Translations under genes and position numbers: made by a program
Notes under the pieces: generated by a model
The model's input: the letters and a program-made list of their open reading frames with translations, nothing else
Database searches by the model: none
Told to the model about the DNA's origin: nothing
Source of the DNA: Chloroflexota bacterium
Lineage (GTDB): Bacteria; Chloroflexota; Anaerolineae; Promineifilales; Promineifilaceae
Reading direction: 5' to 3'
DNA: 6,862 nucleotides
Assembly: GCA_024223125.1 (NCBI GenBank)
Contig: JAAEOP010000743.1
Coordinates: forward strand, 1-6,862
Part shown: one piece after another, positions 1 through 5,581 of the stretch
Layout of the letters: each line of letters begins with the position of its first letter
Numbering within the stretch: position 1 is the stretch's first letter

Positions 1-891
1 AGCAACATGGATAATCTGGCAACTTGGTTAAAAAAGCGTGGGTATCGTCTGGAAGAAACCCTAGTCATTGGCGACCGTGCCATGCTCGATGACAAGATAG
101 CCCATGCTTATGAACAATACGGATTGTGCTATCTGGCTGGCTGGCGTTGTTTGAAAAAAGAGCACAAAGAACTGCTAACAAGATGGCCGACAGCGCAATT
201 TGAAGCGTATCCTATAGTAGAAGGAGACAACCCACAATACTGGGGACGGGGATGGAGCGTCCCCTTTGAACATGAAGGACGCACACTTTATCATAGAGGA
301 TTGGTTATTCTGGCTGGCCCTTTGCGTGACCAAATACAAGCAAGCCGACGGGAACAGTTAGCTGCTTTGGACGCCGAATTGGCGTTGCTCAAAGCAAAGA
401 TTGGACAACCCTATTATCGAACAGTCAACTGTGTGCGTCGCAGTGCCAATGCCCGTTGTAAAGAGTCGAAAGCAGGGCGATTCATGTCGATTAGCATCCA
501 CGAAACAGCCGATGGGCAAGTGGATTTGCAATGGCAAATAGATACCGATACGTTGTGGAAAGTAGAAGAGAAGGATGGTCGCTATCTGCTGGTAACAAAC
601 GATTGGTTGCTTTCTCATCAAGAGATGTTTGCGTTATACCGAGAGAAGGACGGTGTAGAAAAACGATTTCATATTCACAAAAGCGATTTGAAAGTCTCCC
701 CAATCTATCTGCATAAGGATGAGCGTATTGCTTCGATGTTGTGGCTCAACATGATTGCCCTGTTAGCTTACAGTTTGCTGGAGCGTCAGATACGCCAGCA
801 GGGACTGCAACTGACAACCCGTGAGCTTATCAAGCGATTGGAAACAGTAGGCCTGATTGAAACCCATTGTCATGATGGTTCTTATCTATAA
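1..891 (+). CDS. IS1634/IS4-type DDE transposase, partial (5' end beyond window)
   Basis: This is the catalytic half of a cut-and-paste transposase that would act on the ends of its own insertion sequence. The frame is open to position 1, so the Met at 7 is probably internal. Numbering from that Met, VIGDRAM at 20-26 supplies the second catalytic Asp (D23). A segment of about 190 residues follows, then the IS4-group signature Y-(2)-R/K-(3)-E-(6)-K as Y211, K214, E218, K225, with E218 the catalytic Glu. The following hydrophobic stretch (KDERIASMLWLNMIALLAYS, then LLERQIR) matches the C-terminal core of the IS1634 group (COG5421-like) as I know it. The first catalytic Asp lies upstream of the window. 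TAA at 889-891 ends the frame, but the same frame continues open for 51 more codons with transposase-like residues, so this copy appears truncated by a nonsense change. The family call is strong; whether it is functional is doubtful. Confidence 0.85.
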   Translation, partial: SNMDNLATWLKKRGYRLEETLVIGDRAMLDDKIAHAYEQYGLCYLAGWRCLKKEHKELLTRWPTAQFEAYPIVEGDNPQYWGRGWSVPFEHEGRTLYHRGLVILAGPLRDQIQASRREQLAALDAELALLKAKIGQPYYRTVNCVRRSANARCKESKAGRFMSISIHETADGQVDLQWQIDTDTLWKVEEKDGRYLLVTNDWLLSHQEMFALYREKDGVEKRFHIHKSDLKVSPIYLHKDERIASMLWLNMIALLAYSLLERQIRQQGLQLTTRELIKRLETVGLIETHCHDGSYL

Positions 892-1047
892 CGGTTAACC
901 CCCATCGATCCAGAAGTCGCCCGCGTGCTAGAATTGGTACACGACGCATTGCAAGAGTTAATAGCATCCCCAGCTATGAGCAAGATGCCTTTGATGGCGG
1001 TTGAGATGACAGAACTGCCATCATTGCTTGTAGATATGCTCTGTTAA
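892..1047 (+). pseudogene. Detached C-terminal tail of the transposase, after an in-frame TAA
   Basis: Directly after the TAA at 889-891 the same frame stays open for 51 codons and ends in tandem stops TAA TAG at 1045-1050. The translation begins RLTPIDPEVARVLELVHDAL and ends SLLVDMLC. A segment of the form RLTPxxPE...VLELL is what I expect at the C-terminus of IS1634-type transposases, so this is probably the original end of the protein. No start codon with a ribosome binding site precedes it, so it is not expected to be made separately. A sequencing error at the TAA is the main alternative. Stop-codon readthrough is possible but nothing supports it. Confidence 0.6.
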
Positions 1048-1073
1048 TAGGGTGTCGTGCTAGGGGATTACTG

Positions 1074-1102
1074 TGTCTACTGTCCGAATTGGACGGTAGA
1101 CA
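1074..1102. terminator. Strong hairpin after the transposase tail
   Basis: TGTCTACTGTCC (1074-1085) and GGACGGTAGACA (1091-1102) pair over 12 positions, one of them a G-T wobble, around the loop GAATT. With a one-base bulge the pairing can extend outward by a further CTG/CAG. The downstream strand continues ACAGATTATTTTCATTT, only a loose T-rich tail. It lies 24 nt after the final stops of the transposase frame, so it could be a terminator or a subterminal structure of the insertion sequence. Pairing is certain; the role is not. Confidence 0.5.
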
Positions 1103-1242
1103 ACAGATTATTTTCATTTACCACCTTGTCTAAACCTGCTTTTTCAGCAGACGAACCCAACCCGCAGGCAAATTCAATGCTTTTTCGTCTCTCTATTCAA
1201 TTGGAAAGGTGCGAAAAATAAGCTTAGGGTCTGAACGGATAC
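1103..1242. other. Non-coding stretch between insertion sequence and hairpin
   Basis: Nothing here has a credible start codon with a ribosome binding site. The minus strand from 1192 back to 1130 encodes a short protein-like tail (RDEKALNLPAGWVRLLKKQV, then stop TAG), bounded by a stop on its upstream side at 1193-1195. It could be the worn C-terminus of an older gene but is too short to identify. Confidence 0.3.
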
Positions 1243-1289
1243 ATTGAGAGATTGGGAGATTAATGCACCGTAATCTCTCAATCTCCAAT
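1243..1289. terminator. Long A/T-rich hairpin between converging genes
   Basis: ATTGAGAGATTGGGAGATTA (1243-1262) pairs with TAATCTCTCAATCTCCAAT (1271-1289) around an 8-nt loop, with one bulged base and one mismatch. It begins 6 nt beyond the stop codon of the methyltransferase on the minus strand, which suits a transcription end, though no clean U tract follows in that direction. The purine-rich GGGAGATT wording also occurs near 5319-5327, so it may belong to a dispersed intergenic repeat rather than being a dedicated terminator. Confidence 0.5.
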
Positions 1290-1294
1290 TCTCA

Positions 1295-2233
1295 TCACCC
1301 ACACGCTTTTATAATTTCTTCAATATGGCGGCAGTCGGTGCCGCAGCAGCCGCCCATAACGTTCAGATTGCCCAATTTGTGGCGCAGGTCGCGGTATTGT
1401 TGTCCCAACTCCACCGGATTGCCATCATCCAGTTCTTCCGCTTCATCCAGTTCGGCATGGCTCATGGCCGAGGCGTTAGCGCGCAGGCCACCGATACGGG
1501 CCGTCCACTGTTCGCCGGCCGCCAGCGCATCTTCAAAGTGGGTGGGGTGGGCACAGTTGATCATGTAGTAGACGGGGCTGTTATCAGTGGCGGCGTCTAC
1601 TTGTTCGATAGCCTCTTTGAGCGGTTGGCCGGAGGGTAAACGGCCGTCTGTCTCCACTGTAAAAGAGATAACCACAGGCATGTCGGCCACCTGCGCCGCT
1701 CGTGTCAGGCCAATCGCTTCTTCGGCATAAGTCATCGTCAGAGCCGTTACCATGTCGGCTTTTGTGTCGCGGAAGGTGTTGATTTGTGCGGCGTGGTACT
1801 GCTCTGCCTGTTCCGGAGTCAGCATCGTGCCGATGGTGTAACCATCCCCATCTGAGCCGATACAGCCGCTGATGACCATCGGGCTGCTGTCGTTTTCATA
1901 CTCGCTGCGAATATCTTCCAGTAGAGCGATGGCTTGCTGGTTGGCGTTGGCCAATGCGGCCGTTGAGTAGCCCAACTTGTCACCCCAGTTAGCGCTGGTG
2001 CGCCAGGTGGGGGCTTCTAAGATGAAACCGACACCGTGTGCTTGGGCAACGGCCGTATAGCTTTTGTAGTACCGGCGCAGCGCGGCAACGCCTTCTGCCT
2101 GCTTCAAAATATCAAACGCGGCGAATTGGGGCAGCTCAAAACCATCATGAAAGATGAGCGTCGTTTCAACGCCGCCGTCGGTGAGGAACAGCTTGCCATT
2201 CAGTTGAGGTAAATTATTTCTATACTTTGCCAT
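1295..2233 (-). CDS. Homocysteine S-methyltransferase-family protein
   Basis: Members of this family transfer a methyl group, for example from S-methylmethionine or betaine, to the thiol of homocysteine, giving methionine in the cytoplasm. The fold is a TIM barrel with a zinc-bound active site. Numbering from the upstream Met at 2257, the N-terminal signature DGGVET is at 27-32, the conserved barrel strand VISFTVETDGRL at 196-207, and the three zinc ligands are Cys235 (in MINCAHP) and Cys304-Cys305 (in GGCCGT). All are intact, and the length (312 or 320 residues) is normal for stand-alone enzymes such as MmuM. Two starts are possible. I prefer ATG at 2233, with GGAGA 7 nt upstream and the familiar KYRNNLPQL beginning; the other, at 2257, adds MNKNGEIK and has a weaker AGGA. 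It lies downstream of a small membrane-protein gene on the same strand, probably co-transcribed. The methyl donor cannot be told from sequence, so I give no gene symbol. Confidence 0.9.
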   Translation of the reverse strand: MAKYRNNLPQLNGKLFLTDGGVETTLIFHDGFELPQFAAFDILKQAEGVAALRRYYKSYTAVAQAHGVGFILEAPTWRTSANWGDKLGYSTAALANANQQAIALLEDIRSEYENDSSPMVISGCIGSDGDGYTIGTMLTPEQAEQYHAAQINTFRDTKADMVTALTMTYAEEAIGLTRAAQVADMPVVISFTVETDGRLPSGQPLKEAIEQVDAATDNSPVYYMINCAHPTHFEDALAAGEQWTARIGGLRANASAMSHAELDEAEELDDGNPVELGQQYRDLRHKLGNLNVMGGCCGTDCRHIEEIIKACG

Positions 2234-2240
2234 TTTTATT

Positions 2241-2245
2241 TCTCC
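2241..2245 (-). promoter_or_regulatory. Ribosome binding site deciding the methyltransferase start
   Basis: On the minus strand GGAGA lies 7 nt before the ATG at 2233. Because it falls inside the longer reading from 2257, it favours the shorter start. The longer start has its own weaker AAGGA, so use of both is possible. Confidence 0.5.
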
Positions 2246-2287
2246 ATTTTTGTTCATGATTTTTCCTTATATTTGATGCGTTGATTT

Positions 2288-2500
2288 TTACTGTTCCTGA
2301 GTCAGGGTCAGGGAACCGACGACAGCGATGATGAGACCAAAGATGATAATGCCATTCTCCAATAAGAATGACCTTGCCAGTTGAAAGAGGATAAATGCGC
2401 CGATGATGGACACAATCACTAGAATGACTGCAAACGGACTCAGCGTGTCGTTTGAATCCTCTTTTTTGTGACCAGGATATTTTTGGTTGGGTACGTACAT
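2288..2500 (-). CDS. Small two-pass membrane protein, function unknown
   Basis: This 70-residue protein has a polar, charged N-terminus (MYVPNQKYPGHKKEDSND) and then two hydrophobic segments, roughly residues 21-43 and 48-66, ending in a short polar tail (LTQEQ). This predicts a small integral membrane protein with a two-helix hairpin. I do not recognise the family. It is very likely a real gene: AAGGAGA sits 8 nt before the ATG, a candidate promoter lies upstream, and the hydrophobic pattern is clean. The methyltransferase begins about 54 nt after its stop codon (30 nt to the alternative start), on the same strand, so the two are probably one transcript. No catalytic or metal-binding motif is visible, and a link to methionine metabolism is suggested only by position. 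Confidence 0.75.
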   Translation of the reverse strand: MYVPNQKYPGHKKEDSNDTLSPFAVILVIVSIIGAFILFQLARSFLLENGIIIFGLIIAVVGSLTLTQEQ

Positions 2501-2508
2501 GTTGATAT

Positions 2509-2515
2509 TCTCCTT
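2509..2515 (-). promoter_or_regulatory. Strong Shine-Dalgarno of the small membrane protein
   Basis: AAGGAGA on the minus strand, 8 nt before the ATG at 2500. It fixes the start of this short gene and is the best ribosome binding site in the window. Confidence 0.7.
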
Positions 2516-2523
2516 TTTTGATT

Positions 2524-2554
2524 TTTATAGTCGCGTTTTGCTAATTGATGTCAG
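2524..2554 (-). promoter_or_regulatory. Candidate sigma-70-type promoter for the membrane protein/methyltransferase unit
   Basis: On the minus strand CTGACA (2554-2549) resembles a -35 box and TATAAA (2529-2524) a -10 box, each with five of six consensus bases. The 19-nt spacer is slightly long. A transcript starting near 2517 would begin right at the AAGGAGA, giving a very short leader. Moderate to weak support. Confidence 0.35.
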
Positions 2555-2589
2555 TGTACGAAATCAGGTTCAGTTGTTGATCTGCCAAA

Positions 2590-2609
2590 GGGTAGGTTTG
2601 GGGGTTTGG
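2590..2609 (+). promoter_or_regulatory. G-rich tract upstream of the regulator gene
   Basis: Four runs of two or more G (GGG, GG, GGGGG, GG) separated by 2-3 nt loops lie within 20 nt, on the coding strand just before the regulator gene. The arrangement would permit a two-tetrad G-quadruplex. It overlaps the candidate -35 region of the regulator promoter. The sequence pattern is clear; any folding or regulatory role is inference. Confidence 0.3.
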
Positions 2610-2634
2610 TTTTTATTTTGTGCTTCGTTACAAT
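2606..2634 (+). promoter_or_regulatory. Candidate promoter giving a leaderless regulator mRNA
   Basis: TACAAT at 2629-2634 is a good -10 box (five of six). TTGGTT at 2606-2611 is a poor -35 box (three of six) at the ideal 17-nt spacing. Transcription would start near 2641, two or three bases before the ATG at 2644, so the message would be nearly leaderless. This agrees with the lack of any ribosome binding site there. Confidence 0.35.
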
Positions 2635-2643
2635 CATCATGTT

Positions 2644-5244
2644 ATGTACAGTCACACTGAAACGTCCCATACCCATCATTTGCCCCAAGCTGTAACCCCC
2701 TTTGTCGGCCGTGAGCAGGAATTAGCCGATATTGATCGACGGCTGGCAGACCCGGCCTGCTGTTTGCTGACGCTGGTGGGGCCGGGTGGTATCGGCAAAA
2801 CACGGCTGGCGATTCAGGTAACGGCCGCATCCGCTCCACACTTCTCCGACGGCGCATACTTTGTCAACTTACAGCCGGTAGAGACAGAAGAACTTTTGTT
2901 AACGGCCGTTGCCGACGCTTTAGACATCCCTCTTTCCAGTCAAGAAACAGCATTGGCAACCATCCAATCTTTTCTGGCAGACCGGCAGCTTTTGCTTACC
3001 CTGGACAATTTCGAACAGCTTTTAGATGCTTCACCTCTCTTGTCGGAACTGTTGAGCGGAACCCGTGTCACAATTCTGACCACATCCCGCGAAACACTCA
3101 ATTTACAAGAAGAGTGGCTCTACCCAGTGGGCGGCATGAGTTTTCCGACGCAAACGCCGCCGCCTCATGAACTGGCCGACTACAATGCCATCCAACTATT
3201 TGCCGAACGGGCGCGGCGCGTTCGACCTGATTTTGCGCTGGAAGCTGAAACAGAATCGGTCGCCAAAATTTGCCGGATGGTGGAAGGGATGCCGCTGGCG
3301 CTGGAATTGGCTGCCCCTTGGCTGAAATTCATGGACTGCGCCGAAATTGTGGTAGAAATCGAACGCAATTGTGATTTTTTGGCGGCGCGGCTGCGAAATG
3401 TATCGGAACGCCATCGCAGTATTCAGGCTGTTTTCGCCCAAACATGGCAGGGACTAAACGAACAAGAGCAGGCGGTTTTTCAGCGTTTGACAATCTTTCG
3501 CGGCGGTTTTTTGCGAGATAGCGCCGTCAATGTGGCCGGCGCGTCTTTGTCTCTGCTCTCATCCCTGCTGGATAAATCGTTACTGCGGTGGGAAGCAGAT
3601 GAGAAAGTAGGAAACCGTTACCAAATCCACGAACTCCTGCGCCAATTTGCCGCTGAAAAATTAGCGGCACAACCGGAAACGGCCGTTTCTGTACAAGCCC
3701 AACACGCCCGCTATTACCTCGCCTTCCTCGCCCAACGACTGCCCGACCTGCTTGGCGGCCGTCAAATGACCGCATTGTTGGAAATTACAGCTGAACGGAA
3801 CAACATCCACACCGCATGGCAATGGGCTGTAGAAAAACAAGAATGGTCGGCGATCAACGATACGCTGGAAGCTTTGCACCAATTTTGTGTTATGCAGGGG
3901 CGACACGCTGAAGGCATTGCTTTGTTCCAACAGGCATATGCGCCACTTTTTGCAACCGTCAACAAATCCACACACCCTTTTCTTGGCCGACTGTTATCTC
4001 GTCTGCGTTTCATGCAGCTCTACACCGCCGCCCCGCCGGCAGCTATCGAGGCCGATTTGCACACAAGTCTGGACATTGCCCAGGCAGAAAATGATCCATT
4101 GGAAACAGCTTTTTCGCTGCTGGCTTTAGGTGGATTTACTTTTTACCTGAAAAACGATCCCGCCGCAGCGATGACCCTGTTTGAACAAAGTTTGTCCTTG
4201 TTCCGGGCGCAAAATCATGGCTTATATGAATCGCGGGTATTGGGTTGGATGGGTGTGGCGCATCCCGACCTGGCCGGATTGGAACGGTATACGCGGCAAA
4301 GTCTGGCCGTTGCCCGTGCCTGCGGCTCAAAAATGGATATGTTGAACAGTTTGAGTAATCTGGCAGAAGTCGCTCTGATTGCCGGAGATACGGCCGCGGC
4401 CGAAGCGTATTGCGAAGAAGCGATTGCAACGGCCGATGAGATGCAGTCCCACATTGTTTCTACACATACCAAAACATTGCTGTCACTTGTCTATTTTTTG
4501 CGTGGGGATTGGGAGACCGCGATGGATTTGGCTCAGGCCGGGTTGGCCGGTTCGCGCAAGCTAAAATTTGAGATGGCAATTGGATATGCGGAAGCGTTTG
4601 TTGGCTTATATGCCAGTATGGCCGGGGATTATGCGCTGGGGCGGCGGCTTGGCGAAAGCAGCAAGACTAATCCGGTCAATGAACGGCTGGGGTTGATGGC
4701 GGCTCATTGGGCATTGGCGACGGCTTGCTGTGGGTTGGAATTGGACACGGCCGCATGGGAAGCTACGCAGGCGGGAATTCAATTGGCGCAAACGGCTTGT
4801 CCCCGTGAAGACGTGGGCGCCAACTCGCCCACAATGACAAATTGGCTGCTGCCGGTAACGGCCGTACTCCTCCATCGTCAGGGTAAATCGGCAGAAGCGG
4901 CTGCGCGGCTGGCAGAAGCGGCCGTCCTTCCGCCAGACCAGATGGGTTGGATGGCAAAATGGGCGGCGCTGGATGAATTGAAAGGGGAGATGGATACGGC
5001 CGTATTGAGTGGAGAGGAAACGGCCGTGTTTGCCAATCAAGCCCTCATAGACCCGCTCACCAACCGGGAACTGGAGGTACTGCATCTTATTGCCGGCGGC
5101 CTGACCAATCGCCAAATTGCCGAACAACTCATTATCTCCAAAGGCACGGTCAAATATTATACCAGCGTCATCTACAGCAAATTGCAAGTCTCTAACCGCA
5201 CCCAGGCTGTGGCCCATGCCCGTGAATTGGGCATGTTGCCGTAA
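2644..5244 (+). CDS. STAND-type ATPase / TPR / LuxR-family transcriptional regulator
   Basis: This is a large cytoplasmic signal-responsive transcription factor (866 residues from this start). Proteins of this architecture bind a ligand or partner through the repeat region, switch state through the NTPase, and bind DNA through the C-terminal LuxR (GerE) helix-turn-helix. Numbered from ATG 2644: VGRE near 21-24 opens the NTPase; Walker A GPGGIGKT 46-53; Walker B LLLTLD ending at D121; TTSRE 146-150 with the sensor Arg149; GMPLAL 215-220, the GLPLAL motif of NB-ARC ATPases; and IHELLR from 328, in place of the MHD motif. Helical TPR-like repeats fill roughly 370-760. The HTH covers about 798-866, starting LTNRE at 805, with IAEQLIISKGTVK as the recognition part. 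All key ATPase residues are present. The start is uncertain: GTG at 2620 would add eight residues, and neither start has a Shine-Dalgarno. I prefer the ATG because a -10 box lies between the two. It is divergent from the membrane protein/methyltransferase unit. The ligand and target genes are unknown. Confidence 0.9.
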   Translation: MYSHTETSHTHHLPQAVTPFVGREQELADIDRRLADPACCLLTLVGPGGIGKTRLAIQVTAASAPHFSDGAYFVNLQPVETEELLLTAVADALDIPLSSQETALATIQSFLADRQLLLTLDNFEQLLDASPLLSELLSGTRVTILTTSRETLNLQEEWLYPVGGMSFPTQTPPPHELADYNAIQLFAERARRVRPDFALEAETESVAKICRMVEGMPLALELAAPWLKFMDCAEIVVEIERNCDFLAARLRNVSERHRSIQAVFAQTWQGLNEQEQAVFQRLTIFRGGFLRDSAVNVAGASLSLLSSLLDKSLLRWEADEKVGNRYQIHELLRQFAAEKLAAQPETAVSVQAQHARYYLAFLAQRLPDLLGGRQMTALLEITAERNNIHTAWQWAVEKQEWSAINDTLEALHQFCVMQGRHAEGIALFQQAYAPLFATVNKSTHPFLGRLLSRLRFMQLYTAAPPAAIEADLHTSLDIAQAENDPLETAFSLLALGGFTFYLKNDPAAAMTLFEQSLSLFRAQNHGLYESRVLGWMGVAHPDLAGLERYTRQSLAVARACGSKMDMLNSLSNLAEVALIAGDTAAAEAYCEEAIATADEMQSHIVSTHTKTLLSLVYFLRGDWETAMDLAQAGLAGSRKLKFEMAIGYAEAFVGLYASMAGDYALGRRLGESSKTNPVNERLGLMAAHWALATACCGLELDTAAWEATQAGIQLAQTACPREDVGANSPTMTNWLLPVTAVLLHRQGKSAEAAARLAEAAVLPPDQMGWMAKWAALDELKGEMDTAVLSGEETAVFANQALIDPLTNRELEVLHLIAGGLTNRQIAEQLIISKGTVKYYTSVIYSKLQVSNRTQAVAHARELGMLP

Positions 5245-5271
5245 GAAACAGTGAATTTTCAAGTTGAGTGA

Positions 5272-5304
5272 AGAAATCCGATTTCTCCGAGAAATCAGAT
5301 TTCT
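5272..5304. terminator. Twin-palindrome hairpin between converging genes
   Basis: AGAAATCCGATTTCT (5272-5286) and AGAAATCAGATTTCT (5290-5304) are separated by CCG. Each copy is itself a palindrome (AGAAATC-N-GATTTCT), and the two also pair with each other over 14 of 15 positions with a 3-nt loop. It begins 27 nt after the regulator stop codon and about 50 nt beyond the stop of the minus-strand gene, so a bidirectional terminator is likely. There is no long T tract on either side, so it could instead be a dispersed repeat. Confidence 0.5.
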
Positions 5305-5354
5305 AAATACACAACAGTGGGAGATTGAAGATTTTTGATGGAAGAAACCAGATG

Positions 5355-5570
5355 TTATAGAGATTTTTGGTTAGACGAAAGTAACACACAAACCGTTGTC
5401 TTCATAAAACTAAAATGGGAATGGGGAATGAGGCCAAAGCGTTGTTTTAGTTTTCCTTTGAGTAAGAGTGAATCAATAAAATAGATGATCCAAAGCGCTG
5501 CCAGAAAAAGAACCATCCAAACGGCCGTTTGTAACAAATTCTGCCCAACTGCAATCAATCCATCATACAT
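5355..5570 (-). CDS. Small membrane protein, possibly the broken N-terminus of a rhomboid-type protease
   Basis: The 71-residue product has one long hydrophobic segment (about residues 14-35, QTAVWMVLFLAALWIIYFID), then a basic stretch and RFGLIPH near 44-50. Rhomboid intramembrane proteases of Chloroflexota, as I know them, often begin with a first helix followed by a segment like RxGIxPR and then the catalytic core. The resemblance stops there: after residue 50 the sequence lacks the expected GILFAPFLH-like part and the Ser/His catalytic helices, and ends in an unremarkable tail (SSNQKSL). It may be a truncated rhomboid or an unrelated single-pass protein. GGAAG lies 5 nt before the ATG, inside the 11-nt gap from the upstream gene, so translation following that gene is plausible. 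It contains an ACGGCCGT octamer encoding Thr-Ala-Val in the helix. The rhomboid link rests on memory of the family and is tentative. Confidence 0.55.
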   Translation of the reverse strand: MYDGLIAVGQNLLQTAVWMVLFLAALWIIYFIDSLLLKGKLKQRFGLIPHSHFSFMKTTVCVLLSSNQKSL

Positions 5571-5575
5571 AATGT

Positions 5576-5580
5576 CTTCC
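5576..5580 (-). promoter_or_regulatory. Ribosome binding site in the 11-nt gap between two minus-strand genes
   Basis: GGAAG on the minus strand lies 5 nt before the ATG at 5570 and just after the stop codon of the beta-propeller gene (5584-5582). It supports the small downstream frame as translated and the two genes as one transcript. Spacing is slightly short. Confidence 0.4.
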
Positions 5581-5581
5581 G

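Larger units (their letters stand above)
1..1102 (+). mobile_element. Right-hand part of an IS1634/IS4-type insertion sequence (left end outside window)
   Basis: This stretch contains the C-terminal half of a DDE transposase, its out-of-register tail and a hairpin just beyond the last stop codons. The left end lies before position 1, so terminal inverted repeats and target duplication cannot be checked, and the right boundary at 1102 (end of the hairpin) is a guess. The element contains none of the CGGCCG palindromes that are frequent from about 1500 onward, which fits DNA acquired from elsewhere. The in-frame stop in the transposase suggests the copy is no longer fully active. Confidence 0.55.

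Noticed and set aside
1051..1221. Further open frame in the transposase phase after the tandem stops
   Set aside because: 56 codons without a stop is not unusual by chance, it crosses the hairpin at 1074-1102, and its translation has no transposase-like features.
1263..1639. Open frames on the plus strand over the methyltransferase
   Set aside because: Their products are low-complexity Ser/Ala/Pro-rich shadows of a gene with intact zinc-binding cysteines on the other strand.
2501..2523. Possible riboswitch ahead of the membrane protein/methyltransferase unit
   Set aside because: The leader from the candidate promoter is too short for a SAM-type or cobalamin-type aptamer, and no conserved core is visible.
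3887..4564. Small open frames on both strands over the TPR region of the regulator
   Set aside because: No ribosome binding sites and no domain-like sequence; the main frame carries continuous helical repeats.
4606..5262. 218-codon open frame on the minus strand inside the regulator gene
   Set aside because: It lies wholly antisense to the well-supported TPR and LuxR domains, has no family-like motifs, and is open mainly because of the codon pattern of the opposite strand.
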